Under the pieces are notes generated by a model. The model saw only the letters and a program-made list of their open reading frames with translations, did no database searches and was not told the origin of the DNA. Below, in pieces: positions 11,318-22,263 of a DNA stretch of 64,000 nt (position 1 is its first letter; each line of letters opens with the position of its first letter). This DNA is from Aquabacterium parvum (GTDB lineage Bacteria; Pseudomonadota; Gammaproteobacteria; Burkholderiales; Burkholderiaceae_C): NCBI RefSeq assembly GCF_001447195.1, contig NZ_LFRI01000415.1, forward strand, positions 62,001 to 126,000, given 5' to 3'. Made by a program: the position numbers and the translations under genes.

Positions 11318-12135
11318 AGCTGCGCATCAACCCCGCGTCGCAGGGATTCGCCTGGGCCCGCCAGGGCTGGCTGGTTTGTGCGCGCCAACCCATGGGTTAT
11401 GCCGGCCTGGTCGGCATGGTGATCGCCGGGGCCTTGCTGGTGGCGGGACTGCCCTTGATCGGACCGATCCTCGTCGTCGCCCTGATGCCTCTGGCCTGGA
11501 TGGGGTTCATGCTGGCCACGCGTCGCGTGATGCTCAAGGAACGCATCATGCCGGGCGTGCTGGTCGAAGCCGTGCGAACGCCAGACAGCCCACGGGCGGC
11601 CTTTGCCAAGCTGGGTGCAGCCTACGTGGCGGGCACCTTCGTGGTCATGCTGCTGGCCCAGCTGCTGGGCCCTGGCGCTGAAGCCCTCGCCGAGGCGCTG
11701 GAAAAGGCCCAGGACGCCGACGAGGTCATGGCCGACCCGCGCGTGGTGCAGGACATGGCCTGGCGACTGGGGCTGACCTGGCCGCTGTCGCTGCTGTTTT
11801 GGCACACCCCTGCGCTCACGTTGTGGGCTCGCATGCCCCTGGGCAAGGCCCTGTTTTTCAGTGCGGTGGCCTCCTGGCGCAACCTGGGCGCCTTCGTGGT
11901 GTTCGGGGCCACGTGGTTGCTGGCCGTGATCGCCCTGGCGGTGCTGACGCGCGTGGTGCAGCAGGTCATCCCCCTGCCCGCCCTGTCCAACATGCTGACC
12001 TTCGCCGGGGTGCTGTGGCTGGTCTCGTGCTTTTACGCCTCGCTGTACTTCAGCGTGGTCGATTGCTTCGAGGGTGCACAGCAAGAAGGCGCTGACGCCA
12101 GCCTGACGCCGGATCAAGCCGATCCATCGCCCTGA
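11314..12135 (+). CDS. BPSS1780-type integral membrane protein
   Basis: A 273-residue protein with about six membrane helices, for example GYAGLVGMVIAGALLVAGL, LVVALMPLAWMGFMLAT, VAGTFVVMLLAQLLG, FFSAVASWRNLGAFVVFG and NMLTFAGVLWLVSCFYA. It matches the betaproteobacterial BPSS1780 family, whose function is unknown. It is coupled to thrB by a 4-base overlap, an association seen in other Burkholderiales, but nothing in the sequence ties it to threonine metabolism. Confidence 0.75.
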   Translation: MKLRINPASQGFAWARQGWLVCARQPMGYAGLVGMVIAGALLVAGLPLIGPILVVALMPLAWMGFMLATRRVMLKERIMPGVLVEAVRTPDSPRAAFAKLGAAYVAGTFVVMLLAQLLGPGAEALAEALEKAQDADEVMADPRVVQDMAWRLGLTWPLSLLFWHTPALTLWARMPLGKALFFSAVASWRNLGAFVVFGATWLLAVIALAVLTRVVQQVIPLPALSNMLTFAGVLWLVSCFYASLYFSVVDCFEGAQQEGADASLTPDQADPSP

Positions 12136-12199
12136 GCTTGCGGCGCCCTTGCGCCCTGGCTCAACGCGCCTCGGGCCTGGCGCGCGAGACACCGCACGC

Positions 12200-13123
12200 T
12201 CAGTGCGTCAAACGCTGCACCCCGGCCAGCGGACACGCGTAGATGGCGTTGCGCAAGGCGGCAATCGCTTCGTAACGCGTGAAGCTGCGGCGCCAGGCCA
12301 GCACCACCCGGCGAGTGGGCACCGGGTCCTCGAACGGGATGTACGCGATGTGAGGGTGCGGCTCGGGCGGCACCGACAACTGCGGCACCACCGTCACGCC
12401 CATGCCGGCGGCCACCATGTGCTTGATGGTCTCCAGCGACGAGCCTTCGAAACTCTTGCGGATGCCCTCGGCGTTGCTGGAAAAGCGTGCGAACTCGGGG
12501 CAGACCTCGAGCACGTGGTCGCGAAAACAATGCCCCGTGCCCAGCAACAGCATGGTTTCCTGCTTGAGCTCTTCGGCGTTGACGCGCCGGTGGCTGGCCA
12601 TCGGGTGACTTCGCGGCACCGCCACCAGGAAGGGCTCGTCGTAGAGGGGCGCGACGGCAAGGTTGGTGTCCGGGAACGGTTCGGCCAGGATGGCGCAATC
12701 GAGCTCGCCAGAGCGCAGCATGTCGAGCAGGCGGGCGGTGAAGTTCTCCTGCAGCATCAGCGGCATCTGCGGCACCTGGTCGATGGCGTTGCGCACCAGG
12801 TCGGGCAGCAGGTAGGGGCCGATGGTGTAGATGACGCCCAGGCGCAGCGGACCGGCGAGCGGATCCTTGCCACGCTTGGCGATTTCCTTGATCGACTGGG
12901 CCTGCTCCAGCACCGACTGGGCCTGGCGGATGATTTCTTCGCCCAGGGGCGTGACGCTGACCTCGTTGCTGCCGCGCTCGAAGAGCTTGACGTCGAGTTC
13001 TTCTTCGAGCTTTTTGACGGCTACGGAGAGGGTCGGCTGGGACACGAAGCAGGCCTCGGCCGCACGCCCGAAATGGCGCTCGCGGGCCACGGCCACGATG
13101 TAGCGAAGTTCAGTCAACGTCAT
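12200..13123 (-). CDS. oxyR: OxyR, peroxide-sensing LysR-type regulator
   Basis: A 307-residue regulator with an N-terminal HTH (MTLTELRYIVAVARERHFG) and a substrate-domain core. The redox pair is intact: in GTGHCFRDHVLEVCPEF the two cysteines fall at residues 199 and 208, the same numbers as in E. coli OxyR, where they form the disulfide that signals hydrogen peroxide. The start at 13123 lies 17 bases downstream of the recG stop, so oxyR is the second gene of a recG-oxyR transcript. Confidence 0.92.
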   Translation of the reverse strand: MTLTELRYIVAVARERHFGRAAEACFVSQPTLSVAVKKLEEELDVKLFERGSNEVSVTPLGEEIIRQAQSVLEQAQSIKEIAKRGKDPLAGPLRLGVIYTIGPYLLPDLVRNAIDQVPQMPLMLQENFTARLLDMLRSGELDCAILAEPFPDTNLAVAPLYDEPFLVAVPRSHPMASHRRVNAEELKQETMLLLGTGHCFRDHVLEVCPEFARFSSNAEGIRKSFEGSSLETIKHMVAAGMGVTVVPQLSVPPEPHPHIAYIPFEDPVPTRRVVLAWRRSFTRYEAIAALRNAIYACPLAGVQRLTH

Positions 13124-13139
13124 GGGGGCAGATTGTGAC

Positions 13140-15269
13140 TCAGGCCTTGAGGTACTCGGCCTTCTGCCCCAGCCAGCGGTGGATGTGGCGCTGGGCGGCC
13201 TCGGGGTGGCGGGCCAGCAGCTGCTCGGCCACGGTGCGCACACGGCCCAGCAGGTCCTGGTCTTCGTTGAGGTCGGCGAAGCGCAACAGCGCCGCCCCCG
13301 ACTGGCGCGAGCCCATGAACTCGCCCGGCCCGCGGATCTCGAGGTCGCGCCGCGAGATCTCGAAGCCGTCGGTGGTTTCGGCCATGGCGCGCAGGCGCTG
13401 TTTGCCCGAGTCGGACAAGGGCGATGCGTAAAGGAGCACGCACACGCTGGCCACGGCGCCCCGCCCCACCCGACCTCGCAACTGGTGCAACTGGCTCAGG
13501 CCGAAGCGCTCGGCGTGTTCGATCACCATCAGGCTGGCGTTGGGCACGTCCACGCCCACCTCGATGACGGTGGTGGCCACCAGGACCTGCAGCTCGGCGC
13601 TGGCGAACTGATCCATGACCGAGGCCTTCTCGGCCGCTGGCAAGCGGCCATGCAGCAGGCCGATGCCCACGCCCGGCAAGGCCTCGCTGAGGTCCTGGTG
13701 GGTCTGGGTGACGTTGCTCAGGTCGAGCGGCGGGCGCTTGGCGCTGTCGCGGCCGGCGATGGCGTCGGCCGTCTGGTCGCTGTCTTCGGTTTCGTCGATC
13801 AGCGGGCAGACCCAGTACACCTGACGGCCCCGCGCCACCTCGTCGCGGATGCGCTCGATCACCTCTTCGCGCCGGCTGTCGGCGAAGACCTTGGTGACGA
13901 TGGGCGTGCGCCCCGGCGGCAGCTCGTCGATGGTGCTGACTTCGAGGTCGGCCAGGTAGGTCATGGCGAGGGTGCGCGGGATGGGCGTGGCGCTCATCAT
14001 CAGCAGGTGAGGTTCGAGCTCGGTGCTCTCCAGCTTGCGGCGCAGCTGCAGGCGCTGCGCGACGCCGAAGCGGTGCTGTTCGTCGATGAGGGCCAGGCCC
14101 AGCTTGGCGAACTCGACCTGGTCCTGAATGACGGCGTGGGTGCCGACCACCAGCTGCGCCTCGCCCGACGCGACCATGGCGATCTGCTCGCGCTTGGCCT
14201 TGGGTTTGAGGCTGCCGGTCAGCCAAGCCACCTTCACGCCCAAAGGTTCGAGCCAACCCACCAGCTTGCGGAAATGCTGCTCGGCCAAGATCTCAGTGGG
14301 CGCCATCAGGGCGCATTGCCAACCCGCCTCGATGGCAATGGCCGCTGACAGCGCGGCAACCACCGTCTTGCCCGAACCCACGTCACCCTGGAGCAGGCGG
14401 TGCATGGGTTGCGGGCGCTGCAGGTCGATGGCGATCTCGCCGCACACGCGGCGCTGCGCAGCGGTGAGGTCGAACGGCAGCACGCCCAGCAAGCGCTCGT
14501 GCAAGCCGCCGGTCCTCAGGGGCAGCACCGGTGCCTTGAGGTGCGCGCGCTCGGCCTTGGACTGCAGGCGAGAGAGCTGCTGGGCCAGCAGTTCCTCGAA
14601 CTTGAGCCTTTGCCAGGCCGGGTGCTGGTGCTCGGTCAGCGCTTGCAGCGAGGCATCGGGCGGTGGGTGATGCAGGAACTGCAGCGACTGCCGCAAGGTG
14701 GGCCAGCCAGCCGGCAAGGTGCCATGCGGCAGCACCTCTTCCAGCGGGGCCCGCTTGAGCGCCGCTTCGATGGCCTTGCGCAAGTAGGCCTGGGGCAGGC
14801 CCGCGCCGGTGGGGTAGACCGGCGTGAGCGAGGTGGCCAGCGGCGTGCCCTCGCTGACGATGCGCACGGTGGGGTGCACCATCTCGCGCCCGAAAAAACC
14901 GTGGCGCAACTCACCGCGCACGCGCAGCCGCACACCGGGCGCCCAGCTCTTTTGCTGCGAGCCGTAGAAGTTCAGAAAACGCAGCAGCACCTCGCCCGTG
15001 CCGTCGGCCAACTTGACGATGAGCTGCCGTCGGCCTCGCATTTCGATGCGGTTGTCGCGCACCTCGCCTTCGAGCTGCACGGTCTGCCCGTCGCGCGCCT
15101 GCCTGAGTTCGGTGACGACGGTCTCGTCCTCGTAGCGCAGGGGCAGGTGCAGGGCCAGGTCGATGTCGCGCGCCAGGCCCAGGCGATGCATGGCCTTCTG
15201 CGGGGCAGACAGGTTGGGCGCGGCATCGGCGGGTTTCGCAACGGTTTTCGCGGCGGCCTGGCGGGGCAC
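13140..15269 (-). CDS. recG: ATP-dependent DNA helicase RecG
   Basis: A 709-residue helicase that reverses stalled forks and processes branched DNA. The OB wedge domain is in the N-terminal third. Motif I LLQGDVGSGKT, motif II LIDEQHRFGV and the C-terminal HQLRGRVGRGAV are all present. The start is a GTG at 15269 (VPRQAAAK) with a good AGGAG site 7 bases ahead; the frame extends upstream but lacks a comparable site. It is upstream of oxyR and divergent from glpQ. Confidence 0.94.
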   Translation of the reverse strand: MPRQAAAKTVAKPADAAPNLSAPQKAMHRLGLARDIDLALHLPLRYEDETVVTELRQARDGQTVQLEGEVRDNRIEMRGRRQLIVKLADGTGEVLLRFLNFYGSQQKSWAPGVRLRVRGELRHGFFGREMVHPTVRIVSEGTPLATSLTPVYPTGAGLPQAYLRKAIEAALKRAPLEEVLPHGTLPAGWPTLRQSLQFLHHPPPDASLQALTEHQHPAWQRLKFEELLAQQLSRLQSKAERAHLKAPVLPLRTGGLHERLLGVLPFDLTAAQRRVCGEIAIDLQRPQPMHRLLQGDVGSGKTVVAALSAAIAIEAGWQCALMAPTEILAEQHFRKLVGWLEPLGVKVAWLTGSLKPKAKREQIAMVASGEAQLVVGTHAVIQDQVEFAKLGLALIDEQHRFGVAQRLQLRRKLESTELEPHLLMMSATPIPRTLAMTYLADLEVSTIDELPPGRTPIVTKVFADSRREEVIERIRDEVARGRQVYWVCPLIDETEDSDQTADAIAGRDSAKRPPLDLSNVTQTHQDLSEALPGVGIGLLHGRLPAAEKASVMDQFASAELQVLVATTVIEVGVDVPNASLMVIEHAERFGLSQLHQLRGRVGRGAVASVCVLLYASPLSDSGKQRLRAMAETTDGFEISRRDLEIRGPGEFMGSRQSGAALLRFADLNEDQDLLGRVRTVAEQLLARHPEAAQRHIHRWLGQKAEYLKA

Positions 15270-15400
15270 GTCGGGGCTCCTGGCGTGGAGGGTGAAGGAA
15301 ACGTCATTGTGCCCGTGCCGAACGGCTCTCTCGCCCACCCCTGCGAGCGACAACAGCGTCACGCAAGCTGGGTAAGGTGCGCAAAACCGAGGAGACACCC

Positions 15401-16603
15401 ATGCCATCCAAACTCAGCTCGCTGCTGGCCCTTTCGGCAGCGTTGTTCATCGCCGCACCGGGCTTTGCGTCCGAAGCCGACCGGCTGGAGCGCACCGAAT
15501 CCAGCAGCCGCCACGGCCAGCGCGCCGAGCCCCTGGTCATCGGCCACCGAGGCGCCTCGGGCTACCTGCCCGAGCACACGCTGGCGTCCTACGCCCTGGC
15601 CATCGAGCTGGGCGCCGACTACATCGAGCCCGACCTCGTGGCCACCAAGGACGGCCACCTGATCGCCCGCCACGAGCCCAACATCACGAACACGACCGAT
15701 GTGGCGGATCGCCCCGAGTTCGCCTCGCGCCGCCGCACCATGGTGGTCGACGGCTTCGAGGAAGAAGGCTTCTTCGCCTCCGACTTCACCCTGGCCGAGA
15801 TCAAAACCCTGCGCGCCAAACAAGCCTTCGGCGAGCGCCCGCAGCAGTTCAACGGCCAGTTCCAGGTGCCCACGCTGCAGGAGGTCATCGCGCTGGCCAA
15901 GCGCAAGACGCTGGAGAAGGGGCGCGTGATCGGCATCTACCCCGAGACCAAACACCCGACCTACCACCAGCGCCTGGGTCTGCCCCTGGAGGCTCGCCTG
16001 CTCAAGGCGCTGACGCAAGCGGGCTGGAACCACCGCCATGCGCCCGTTTTCATCCAGTCGTTCGAGCAGGGCAACCTCAAGGCGCTGAGCAAGCTGACCA
16101 AGGTGCGCCTGGTGCAACTGGTCGATGCCAACGACGTCAACCCCGATGGATCGCTGGACTTCACCGCGCCTTATGACCGCCCCTACGACTGGACCGTTTC
16201 CGGCAAGCCCGAACTGCTGGCCCGCACCTTCGCATGGCTGACCACGGACGAGGGCCTCAAGGATGTGGCCTCTTACGCGCATGGCATCGGCCCCTGGAAG
16301 CGCTACATCGTGCCCACGCTGGCCGACCCCGATGGCGCCGGCCCCGGCGAGGCCAAGCTGCAACTGGGCGAACCCACCGACCTGATCGAGCGCGCCCACG
16401 CCGCCGGCCTGAAGGTGCACACCTGGACCTTCCGCAACGAGCAGCGACGCCTGCCCGGTGACTACGCGGGCAACCCGGTCAACGAGTACCTGCAGTTCTA
16501 CCAACTGGGCATCGATGGGGTGTTCTCGGACTTCCCTGACACGGCCGTGGTGGCGCGTGAGCTGGCGCGCCTGGAGCGCCGCATCGGTGCGCAGGGTGAG
16601 TGA
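15401..16603 (+). CDS. glpQ: Periplasmic glycerophosphodiester phosphodiesterase
   Basis: A 400-residue enzyme that hydrolyses glycerophosphodiesters to glycerol-3-phosphate and an alcohol. The signal peptide is about residues 1-23 (ending GFAS). The catalytic core starts VIGHRGASGYLPEHTLASY, with metal-binding EPDLVATKDGHLIARHEP; a mid-domain Glu lies in IGIYPETKHPT and the C-terminal Trp/Phe motif in VHTWTFRNE. GAGGAGA precedes the ATG by 6 bases. Size matches the long periplasmic GlpQ rather than cytosolic UgpQ. Confidence 0.93.
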   Translation: MPSKLSSLLALSAALFIAAPGFASEADRLERTESSSRHGQRAEPLVIGHRGASGYLPEHTLASYALAIELGADYIEPDLVATKDGHLIARHEPNITNTTDVADRPEFASRRRTMVVDGFEEEGFFASDFTLAEIKTLRAKQAFGERPQQFNGQFQVPTLQEVIALAKRKTLEKGRVIGIYPETKHPTYHQRLGLPLEARLLKALTQAGWNHRHAPVFIQSFEQGNLKALSKLTKVRLVQLVDANDVNPDGSLDFTAPYDRPYDWTVSGKPELLARTFAWLTTDEGLKDVASYAHGIGPWKRYIVPTLADPDGAGPGEAKLQLGEPTDLIERAHAAGLKVHTWTFRNEQRRLPGDYAGNPVNEYLQFYQLGIDGVFSDFPDTAVVARELARLERRIGAQGE

Positions 16604-16682
16604 AGCGCGGGGCAAGCTCGATGGGGGTCGAAGGCACGAAAGCCGAGTGGGTGGCATGGCCACGGCGCGCTAACCTGAGCGC

Positions 16683-17339
16683 ATGCCTGACAACGCCCTG
16701 ACCCCGCTTGACCTGTACTGCGAACGGCTCGGCCCCGGATTCTGGGCCGAGCCGCTCAACGCCATTTCCAACGGCGGGTTCATGGTGGCCGCCTGGCTGG
16801 CCTGGCGGCTGGCGGGCTCCCTGCCCGGCCGCACGCCCTGGACCACCCACCTGCTGACCGGGCTGCTGGCCACCATTGGCGTGGGCAGCTTCCTGTTCCA
16901 CACCCTGGCGGTGACCTGGGCCATGTGGGCCGATGTCATCCCGATCTTCCTGTACCAGCTGCTGTTCCTGGTGCTGTACGTGGGGCGCGTGGCGCGGCTC
17001 AAGCCTTTGACTTGCGCGGGCTGGGTGTTCCTGTTCTTCGCGGCTTCATGGGGCTTCGCGGCGCTGCCGGTGCAGTGGCTCAACGGCTCGCTGTCGTATG
17101 GCTCGGCGTTCGTGTTCGTGGCGGGCATGGCCGCGTACCACTGGCGCAGCGGGCAGCGCGAGCCGCTTGGCCTCGTGCTGGCCACTTTGCTCTTCGCCTT
17201 GTCGCTCACCTGTCGGTCGCTGGACATGCAGGTGTGCGCCTGGCTGAGCACGGGCACGCACCCGCTGTGGCACCTGCTCAATGCGGGGGTGCTGTACCTG
17301 AGCACGCGGGCACTGGTGTTGAACGAGGACAGGCTTTGA
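16683..17339 (+). CDS. Ceramidase-like (CREST family) membrane protein
   Basis: A 218-residue protein with about seven membrane helices. YCERLGPGFWAEPLNAISN matches the opening of alkaline-ceramidase-type membrane hydrolases. Candidate metal ligands recur in the right places: GSFLFHTLAVTWAMWADVIP (Ser, His, Asp) and THPLWHLLNAG (two His). The family hydrolyses amide bonds in lipids; in bacteria the real substrate is usually unknown. It is 79 bases downstream of glpQ on the same strand, hinting at lipid turnover. Confidence 0.78.
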   Translation: MPDNALTPLDLYCERLGPGFWAEPLNAISNGGFMVAAWLAWRLAGSLPGRTPWTTHLLTGLLATIGVGSFLFHTLAVTWAMWADVIPIFLYQLLFLVLYVGRVARLKPLTCAGWVFLFFAASWGFAALPVQWLNGSLSYGSAFVFVAGMAAYHWRSGQREPLGLVLATLLFALSLTCRSLDMQVCAWLSTGTHPLWHLLNAGVLYLSTRALVLNEDRL

Positions 17340-17370
17340 CCCCAAGCGGACGGCGGTCAGAGCGCTGGGG
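17340..17370. terminator. Possible bidirectional hairpin between convergent genes
   Basis: CCCCAAGCG at 17340-17348 pairs with CGCTGGGG at 17363-17370 with one bulged A and a 14-base loop. It fills the gap between the converging ceramidase-like and DUF3820 genes. No T-run follows on either strand, so this is weak. Confidence 0.25.
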
Positions 17371-17372
17371 CC

Positions 17373-17609
17373 TCACTCGGGGTCGCGCCTCGGCCGGTGC
17401 CCTGGCCGCAAGGGCTGCAGCAGCCCCTTGAGCCCGTTGTGGTCGATCTCGTGCATCAGCTGGAGCAACCGGCCGATCTCACCCTTGGGAAAGCCCTCGC
17501 GGGCGAACCAGTTCAGGTAATTGCCCGGCAGGTCGGCCAGCAAGGTGCCCTGGTGCTTGCCAAAAGGCATGGGCAAGGTCACCAGCTTCTGCAGGTCTTC
17601 CGGTTTCAC
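17373..17609 (-). CDS. DUF3820 family small protein
   Basis: A 78-residue protein with the DUF3820 signature: PMPFGKHQGTLLADLP followed by YLNWFAREGFPKGEIGRLL. Members are small, cytosolic and uncharacterised; some were named as quorum-regulated virulence factors on indirect evidence. The C-terminal tail is Arg/Pro-rich. It is convergent with the ceramidase-like gene and followed upstream, on the same strand, by another small gene. Confidence 0.75.
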   Translation of the reverse strand: MKPEDLQKLVTLPMPFGKHQGTLLADLPGNYLNWFAREGFPKGEIGRLLQLMHEIDHNGLKGLLQPLRPGHRPRRDPE

Positions 17610-17642
17610 GGCCTGACGGGGTGCTCGTTGAACGACACTGGC

Positions 17643-17876
17643 TCAGCAGCGGCCAGAGCGGCGACTGCGCGGGTTGAGTTTGTCGAGCTCGGTGATTTGT
17701 TGCTTGAGCAGCATGATCAGCGTTCGAGCGTCATCGACCTCGATCGACAGGATGCTGGTGACGCGTTCGTCCTTGGCGGGGCGCGCCTGAACCAAAGCGT
17801 CGACGCTCACCTCGATCAGGCCCTTGTCGTGCCGGACGGCCTTGATGCGTTGCAGTTCGATGTCGTGGGTTTTCAT
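17643..17876 (-). CDS. Small conserved hypothetical protein
   Basis: A 77-residue cytosolic protein beginning MKTHDIELQRIKAV and ending with a basic RSRRSGRC tail. The middle (VTSILSIEVDDARTLIMLL) looks like a strand followed by an amphipathic helix; LLKQQITELDKL could pair as a short coiled coil. The ATG at 17876 is chosen because the upstream extension overlaps the likely promoter of the divergent osmC gene. I do not recognise the family. Confidence 0.55.
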   Translation of the reverse strand: MKTHDIELQRIKAVRHDKGLIEVSVDALVQARPAKDERVTSILSIEVDDARTLIMLLKQQITELDKLNPRSRRSGRC

Positions 17877-17974
17877 GTTCGGGTCCGCAGCAAGAGTGTG
17901 AGGACGAGATTGTCGCCGCACTGGCGCCCCTCCCCGACAATGGCACCCGAACACCCAAGCCAGGAGACCCCGCC

Positions 17975-18442
17975 ATGTCCCGCCACACCTACACCGCCGA
18001 AACCCTCTGGGAGAGGGGTGACCAACCCTTCACAGACAACCGCTACAGCCGCCGTCACTTGCTGCGTTTCGATGGTGGCATCACGGTGGCGGGCTCGTCC
18101 TCGCCGCACGTCGTGCCCGTGCCGCACTCGGACCCGGCTGCCATCGACCCCGAAGAGGCCCTGGTCTCTGCCCTGTCGAGCTGCCACATGCTCTGGTTCC
18201 TGGGCATCGCCGCGCGCAACGGTTTCGTCATCGACTCGTACCACGACGAAGCCTTTGGCGTCATGACGCCCAACGAACGCAAAAAGCTCTGGCTGTCATC
18301 GGTCACGCTGCAGCCGAAGGTCGTGTTCTCGGGCGCCTCGCTGCCCTCCCCCGCCGACATCGAGCGCATGCACCACGAGGCGCACGACGAGTGCTTCATT
18401 GCCAACTCCGTCAAAACCGACGTCCAGATCCGCCCGCACTGA
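17975..18442 (+). CDS. OsmC-family peroxide reductase
   Basis: A 155-residue OsmC/Ohr-fold protein. The second redox Cys is in ALSSCHMLWFLGIAARNG, the strongest family motif, and the other Cys is in HDECFIANSVKTDV. The Arg/Glu pair expected around the active site is present in the N-terminal half. Such proteins reduce organic peroxides using thiols. The start codon follows CAGGAGACCCCGCC, a clear ribosome site. Confidence 0.85.
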   Translation: MSRHTYTAETLWERGDQPFTDNRYSRRHLLRFDGGITVAGSSSPHVVPVPHSDPAAIDPEEALVSALSSCHMLWFLGIAARNGFVIDSYHDEAFGVMTPNERKKLWLSSVTLQPKVVFSGASLPSPADIERMHHEAHDECFIANSVKTDVQIRPH

Positions 18443-18469
18443 GCCTTCGCCCTTCTCCCAGGCATCGCC

Positions 18470-18835
18470 ATGAACACAAAATCACCCGACACCCTCCTGG
18501 CCGACATCCGCCTCATCAGCGAAGAACGCCACGACACCGTGCAGGCTGTGCGTGCGCTCGTGCGCCGGCTCTTCTCGCCTCTCACTGAGGAGGTGAAGTA
18601 CGGCGGCATTCTGTTCACCAGCGGCGTGCAGTTCGGTGGCGTTTTCGCCTACAAAGAGCACGTGTCAGTCGAGTTCAGTTGCGGTGCCGACATCCATGAC
18701 AACATGGGTTTGCTCGAGGGCAGCGGCAAACACCGGCGGCACCTCAAGTTGGGATCGCTGGAGGACATCGAGGGCAGGCGCCTGGCGCATTACCTGCCCC
18801 TGGCACTTGCGGCAGCCCAAGCCAGGCGGGCTTGA
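18470..18835 (+). CDS. DUF1801 domain protein
   Basis: A 121-residue cytosolic protein of the YdhG/DUF1801 fold: [22 protein letters not shown] is the core, followed by [11 protein letters not shown] and a C-terminal helix. Function is unknown; relatives bind small molecules or metals. It lies 27 bases downstream of the OsmC gene, probably in the same transcript. Confidence 0.7.
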   Translation: MNTKSPDTLLADIRLISEERHDTVQAVRALVRRLFSPLTEEVKYGGILFTSGVQFGGVFAYKEHVSVEFSCGADIHDNMGLLEGSGKHRRHLKLGSLEDIEGRRLAHYLPLALAAAQARRA

Positions 18836-18899
18836 GCGACAATCACGCCTCCCGCTGTTCCTGGCACTTTGGCACGGGGCCCGTCCGCCCCTCAAAAGC

Positions 18900-19997
18900 A
18901 TGTCTTCATTTACCAAGGCCGCCCCGGCCCGCGATTTCACCCTCGCCGACTTCGATTTCGAGCTCCCCGAGGCCCTGATCGCCCAACATCCCGCCCCCGA
19001 ACGCAGCGCCTCTCGCCTGCTCGATGGCCGGGCTCCCGTCCCCACCGACCGCGTCTTCCGCGAGCTGCCAGACCTGCTGCAGCCTGGCGACCTGCTCGTC
19101 TTCAACAACACCCGCGTCATCAAGGCAAGGCTTTTCGGAGCCAAGTCCTCGGGCGGCGCGGTGGAGGCCCTGATCGAGCGCGTGCTGCCGGGCACGAACG
19201 AGGTCTGGGCGCACATGCGCGCCAGCAAATCGCCCAAACCTGGCGCCACGGTCCGCTTCGCTGGCGCCTTCAACGCCGAAGTGCTCGGCCGCTGCGGGCC
19301 GGACAACGGTCTGTTTCACCTGCGCTTTGAAGGCAACCCGTTTGATCTGCTGGAGCAGCACGGCCATGTGCCGCTGCCTCCTTACATCACCCACGCCGAC
19401 GAAGAAGACGACGTGCGCCGCTATCAGACGGTGTTCGCCAAAGAACCTGGCGCCGTGGCCGCGCCCACCGCCGCCCTGCACTTCGACGAAGGCGTGCTGG
19501 CCGAGCTGGCTGCGCGGGGCATCGCCACCGCCGAAGTGACCCTGCACGTGGGCGCCGGCACCTTCCAGCCCGTGCGCACCGAGAACCTGGCCGAGCACAA
19601 GATGCACAGCGAGTGGTTCGAGGTGTCGCAGGCCACGGCAGACGCCATCCGCGCCACGCGGGCGGCCGGTGGGCGCATCGTTTCGGTCGGCACGACCACG
19701 CTGCGCGCACTGGAGTCGGCCGCGCTGCACGCATCTCGTGACGAGGTCGTGCAGGTCGGCAGCCGCGACACGGACATCTTCATCACCCCAGGCTTCGACT
19801 TCAAGGTGGTGGACGTGCTGGTCACCAACTTTCACCTGCCCAAGAGCACGCTGATGATGCTGGTCAGCGCCCTGGCCGGCTACGAGCACATCCGTGCGCT
19901 CTACGCCCACGCGATCGAACAACGCTACCGCTTCTTCAGCTACGGCGACGCCATGCTGATCCAGCGCCCCCACCTTTCAGCCCGCACCGCTGCCTGA
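18900..19997 (+). CDS. queA: tRNA preQ1(34) S-adenosylmethionine ribosyltransferase-isomerase
   Basis: A 365-residue enzyme that transfers and rearranges the ribose of SAM onto 7-aminomethyl-deazaguanine in tRNA, giving epoxyqueuosine. Family motifs visible: [14 protein letters not shown] at the N-terminus, [30 protein letters not shown] and [17 protein letters not shown]. The ATG at 18900 gives a normal N-terminus although the frame is open further upstream. It lies 18 bases upstream of tgt, giving the usual queA-tgt pair. Confidence 0.95.
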   Translation: MSSFTKAAPARDFTLADFDFELPEALIAQHPAPERSASRLLDGRAPVPTDRVFRELPDLLQPGDLLVFNNTRVIKARLFGAKSSGGAVEALIERVLPGTNEVWAHMRASKSPKPGATVRFAGAFNAEVLGRCGPDNGLFHLRFEGNPFDLLEQHGHVPLPPYITHADEEDDVRRYQTVFAKEPGAVAAPTAALHFDEGVLAELAARGIATAEVTLHVGAGTFQPVRTENLAEHKMHSEWFEVSQATADAIRATRAAGGRIVSVGTTTLRALESAALHASRDEVVQVGSRDTDIFITPGFDFKVVDVLVTNFHLPKSTLMMLVSALAGYEHIRALYAHAIEQRYRFFSYGDAMLIQRPHLSARTAA

Positions 19998-21155
<1,158 letters not shown>

Positions 21156-21212
21156 AAACGACGCAGGCGCCTGCCCTGCCCCCGAACCGAACCATCCGGG
21201 CTCGAGTGGCCT

Positions 21213-22259
21213 TCAGTGCCGGTGCAGGTACAGGTCGGCGATGACCGGGCGGTGCTGCGAAGCCAGCGTGCCGCCGGTGAAGGCGTCGGCCACCGCGATC
21301 TCCGGACTGACCAGGATGTGATCGATGCGCAGGAAGGACAGGCCCTTGAGCAGCGAATGCCCGTGCGTGAAACCGTAGCCCACGCTGGCTGACGAAAACG
21401 CGTCGCGCAAGCCCGTGTTGAGCAGCGTCTGCTCGACCAACGAAGGCTCGGTCGCGTTGAGGTCACCCGCCACGATGCGCGGACCCGGCGGCAGCTGGCG
21501 CAGGTATTCCGCCAACAAGCCCGCCTGGCGCATGCGCAGCAACATGTTGTCCTGCCATTCGTCCAGGCCCAGCCACCGAGACTGCCCCCGGTGCCTGGCG
21601 ACCAGACCCTTGCGCGGCGTGATCAGGTGCACGGTGATCACCTGCAAGGTGGTGCCTTCCACGTCGATGTCGCAGTGCGCGAACACATGGGGCTCGTCTC
21701 CAACGGGGATCGCGCCATGTCGGCACTGGCGAATCGGCCAGCGACTGAGCAACACGTACTCGTCGTTGGCATGCGCGTGCTGCCAGCCACCGCCCACCAC
21801 CCGCAGCAGGTCGGCTGACTTGACGTTGCCTTCGACGTCCACCAACTGCCCCGCATCCTGCATGACCAGGATGTCGGGCTGGTGTTCGATGATTTCATGC
21901 GCCAGCTCGTCCGTGCCGCCGGGCCGATTGAGCGCCAGGTAACTCTTGACGTTGTAGGTCATGAAGCGCACGCGGCCATGGCCCTCTTCGGGCGCACCCC
22001 AGCTCAGGCCCATGAGCAGTGTCAGGCTCGCCACCAAGGCCAGCACCGCCAGGCTTCGCCACACCCACCCCAACCAGATGAAGGCGACCAGGACCGCCGC
22101 CAGCGCGGGCACCAGGTAGGCCGGAAACGGCAGGTACTGAGACAGGGCCAGCAGAGCGGACTGCCCGGAGCCCTCGATGCGGCCGAACAACAGGCCAGCC
22201 ACACCGGCCAGCACCAAGGTCACGAACAAGCGGGCGCACAACTTCATGCCAGCATCCAA
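21213..22259 (-). CDS. Membrane-anchored endonuclease/exonuclease/phosphatase-family protein
   Basis: A 348-residue protein with three predicted N-terminal membrane helices (about 6-26, 35-63 and 68-87) followed by an EEP domain. Motifs present: RFMTYNVKSY, RIVAGDLNATE, RIDHILVSP and SQHRPVIADLYL, covering the metal Asp/Asn, the general base and the final His. The domain probably faces the periplasm. The substrate (nucleic acid, phospholipid or phosphoester) cannot be told. It is 4 bases downstream of the CPBP protease gene, so the two are co-transcribed. Confidence 0.8.
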   Translation of the reverse strand: MDAGMKLCARLFVTLVLAGVAGLLFGRIEGSGQSALLALSQYLPFPAYLVPALAAVLVAFIWLGWVWRSLAVLALVASLTLLMGLSWGAPEEGHGRVRFMTYNVKSYLALNRPGGTDELAHEIIEHQPDILVMQDAGQLVDVEGNVKSADLLRVVGGGWQHAHANDEYVLLSRWPIRQCRHGAIPVGDEPHVFAHCDIDVEGTTLQVITVHLITPRKGLVARHRGQSRWLGLDEWQDNMLLRMRQAGLLAEYLRQLPPGPRIVAGDLNATEPSLVEQTLLNTGLRDAFSSASVGYGFTHGHSLLKGLSFLRIDHILVSPEIAVADAFTGGTLASQHRPVIADLYLHRH

Positions 22260-22263
22260 ACCA

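Noticed and set aside
12165..12184. CGCGCC-N8-GGCGCG inverted repeat between convergent genes
   Set aside because: GC-only arms in a GC-rich region with no T-run; expected by chance.
21163..21174. GCAGGCGCCTGC palindrome after tgt
   Set aside because: No loop or T-run, and short GC palindromes are frequent here.
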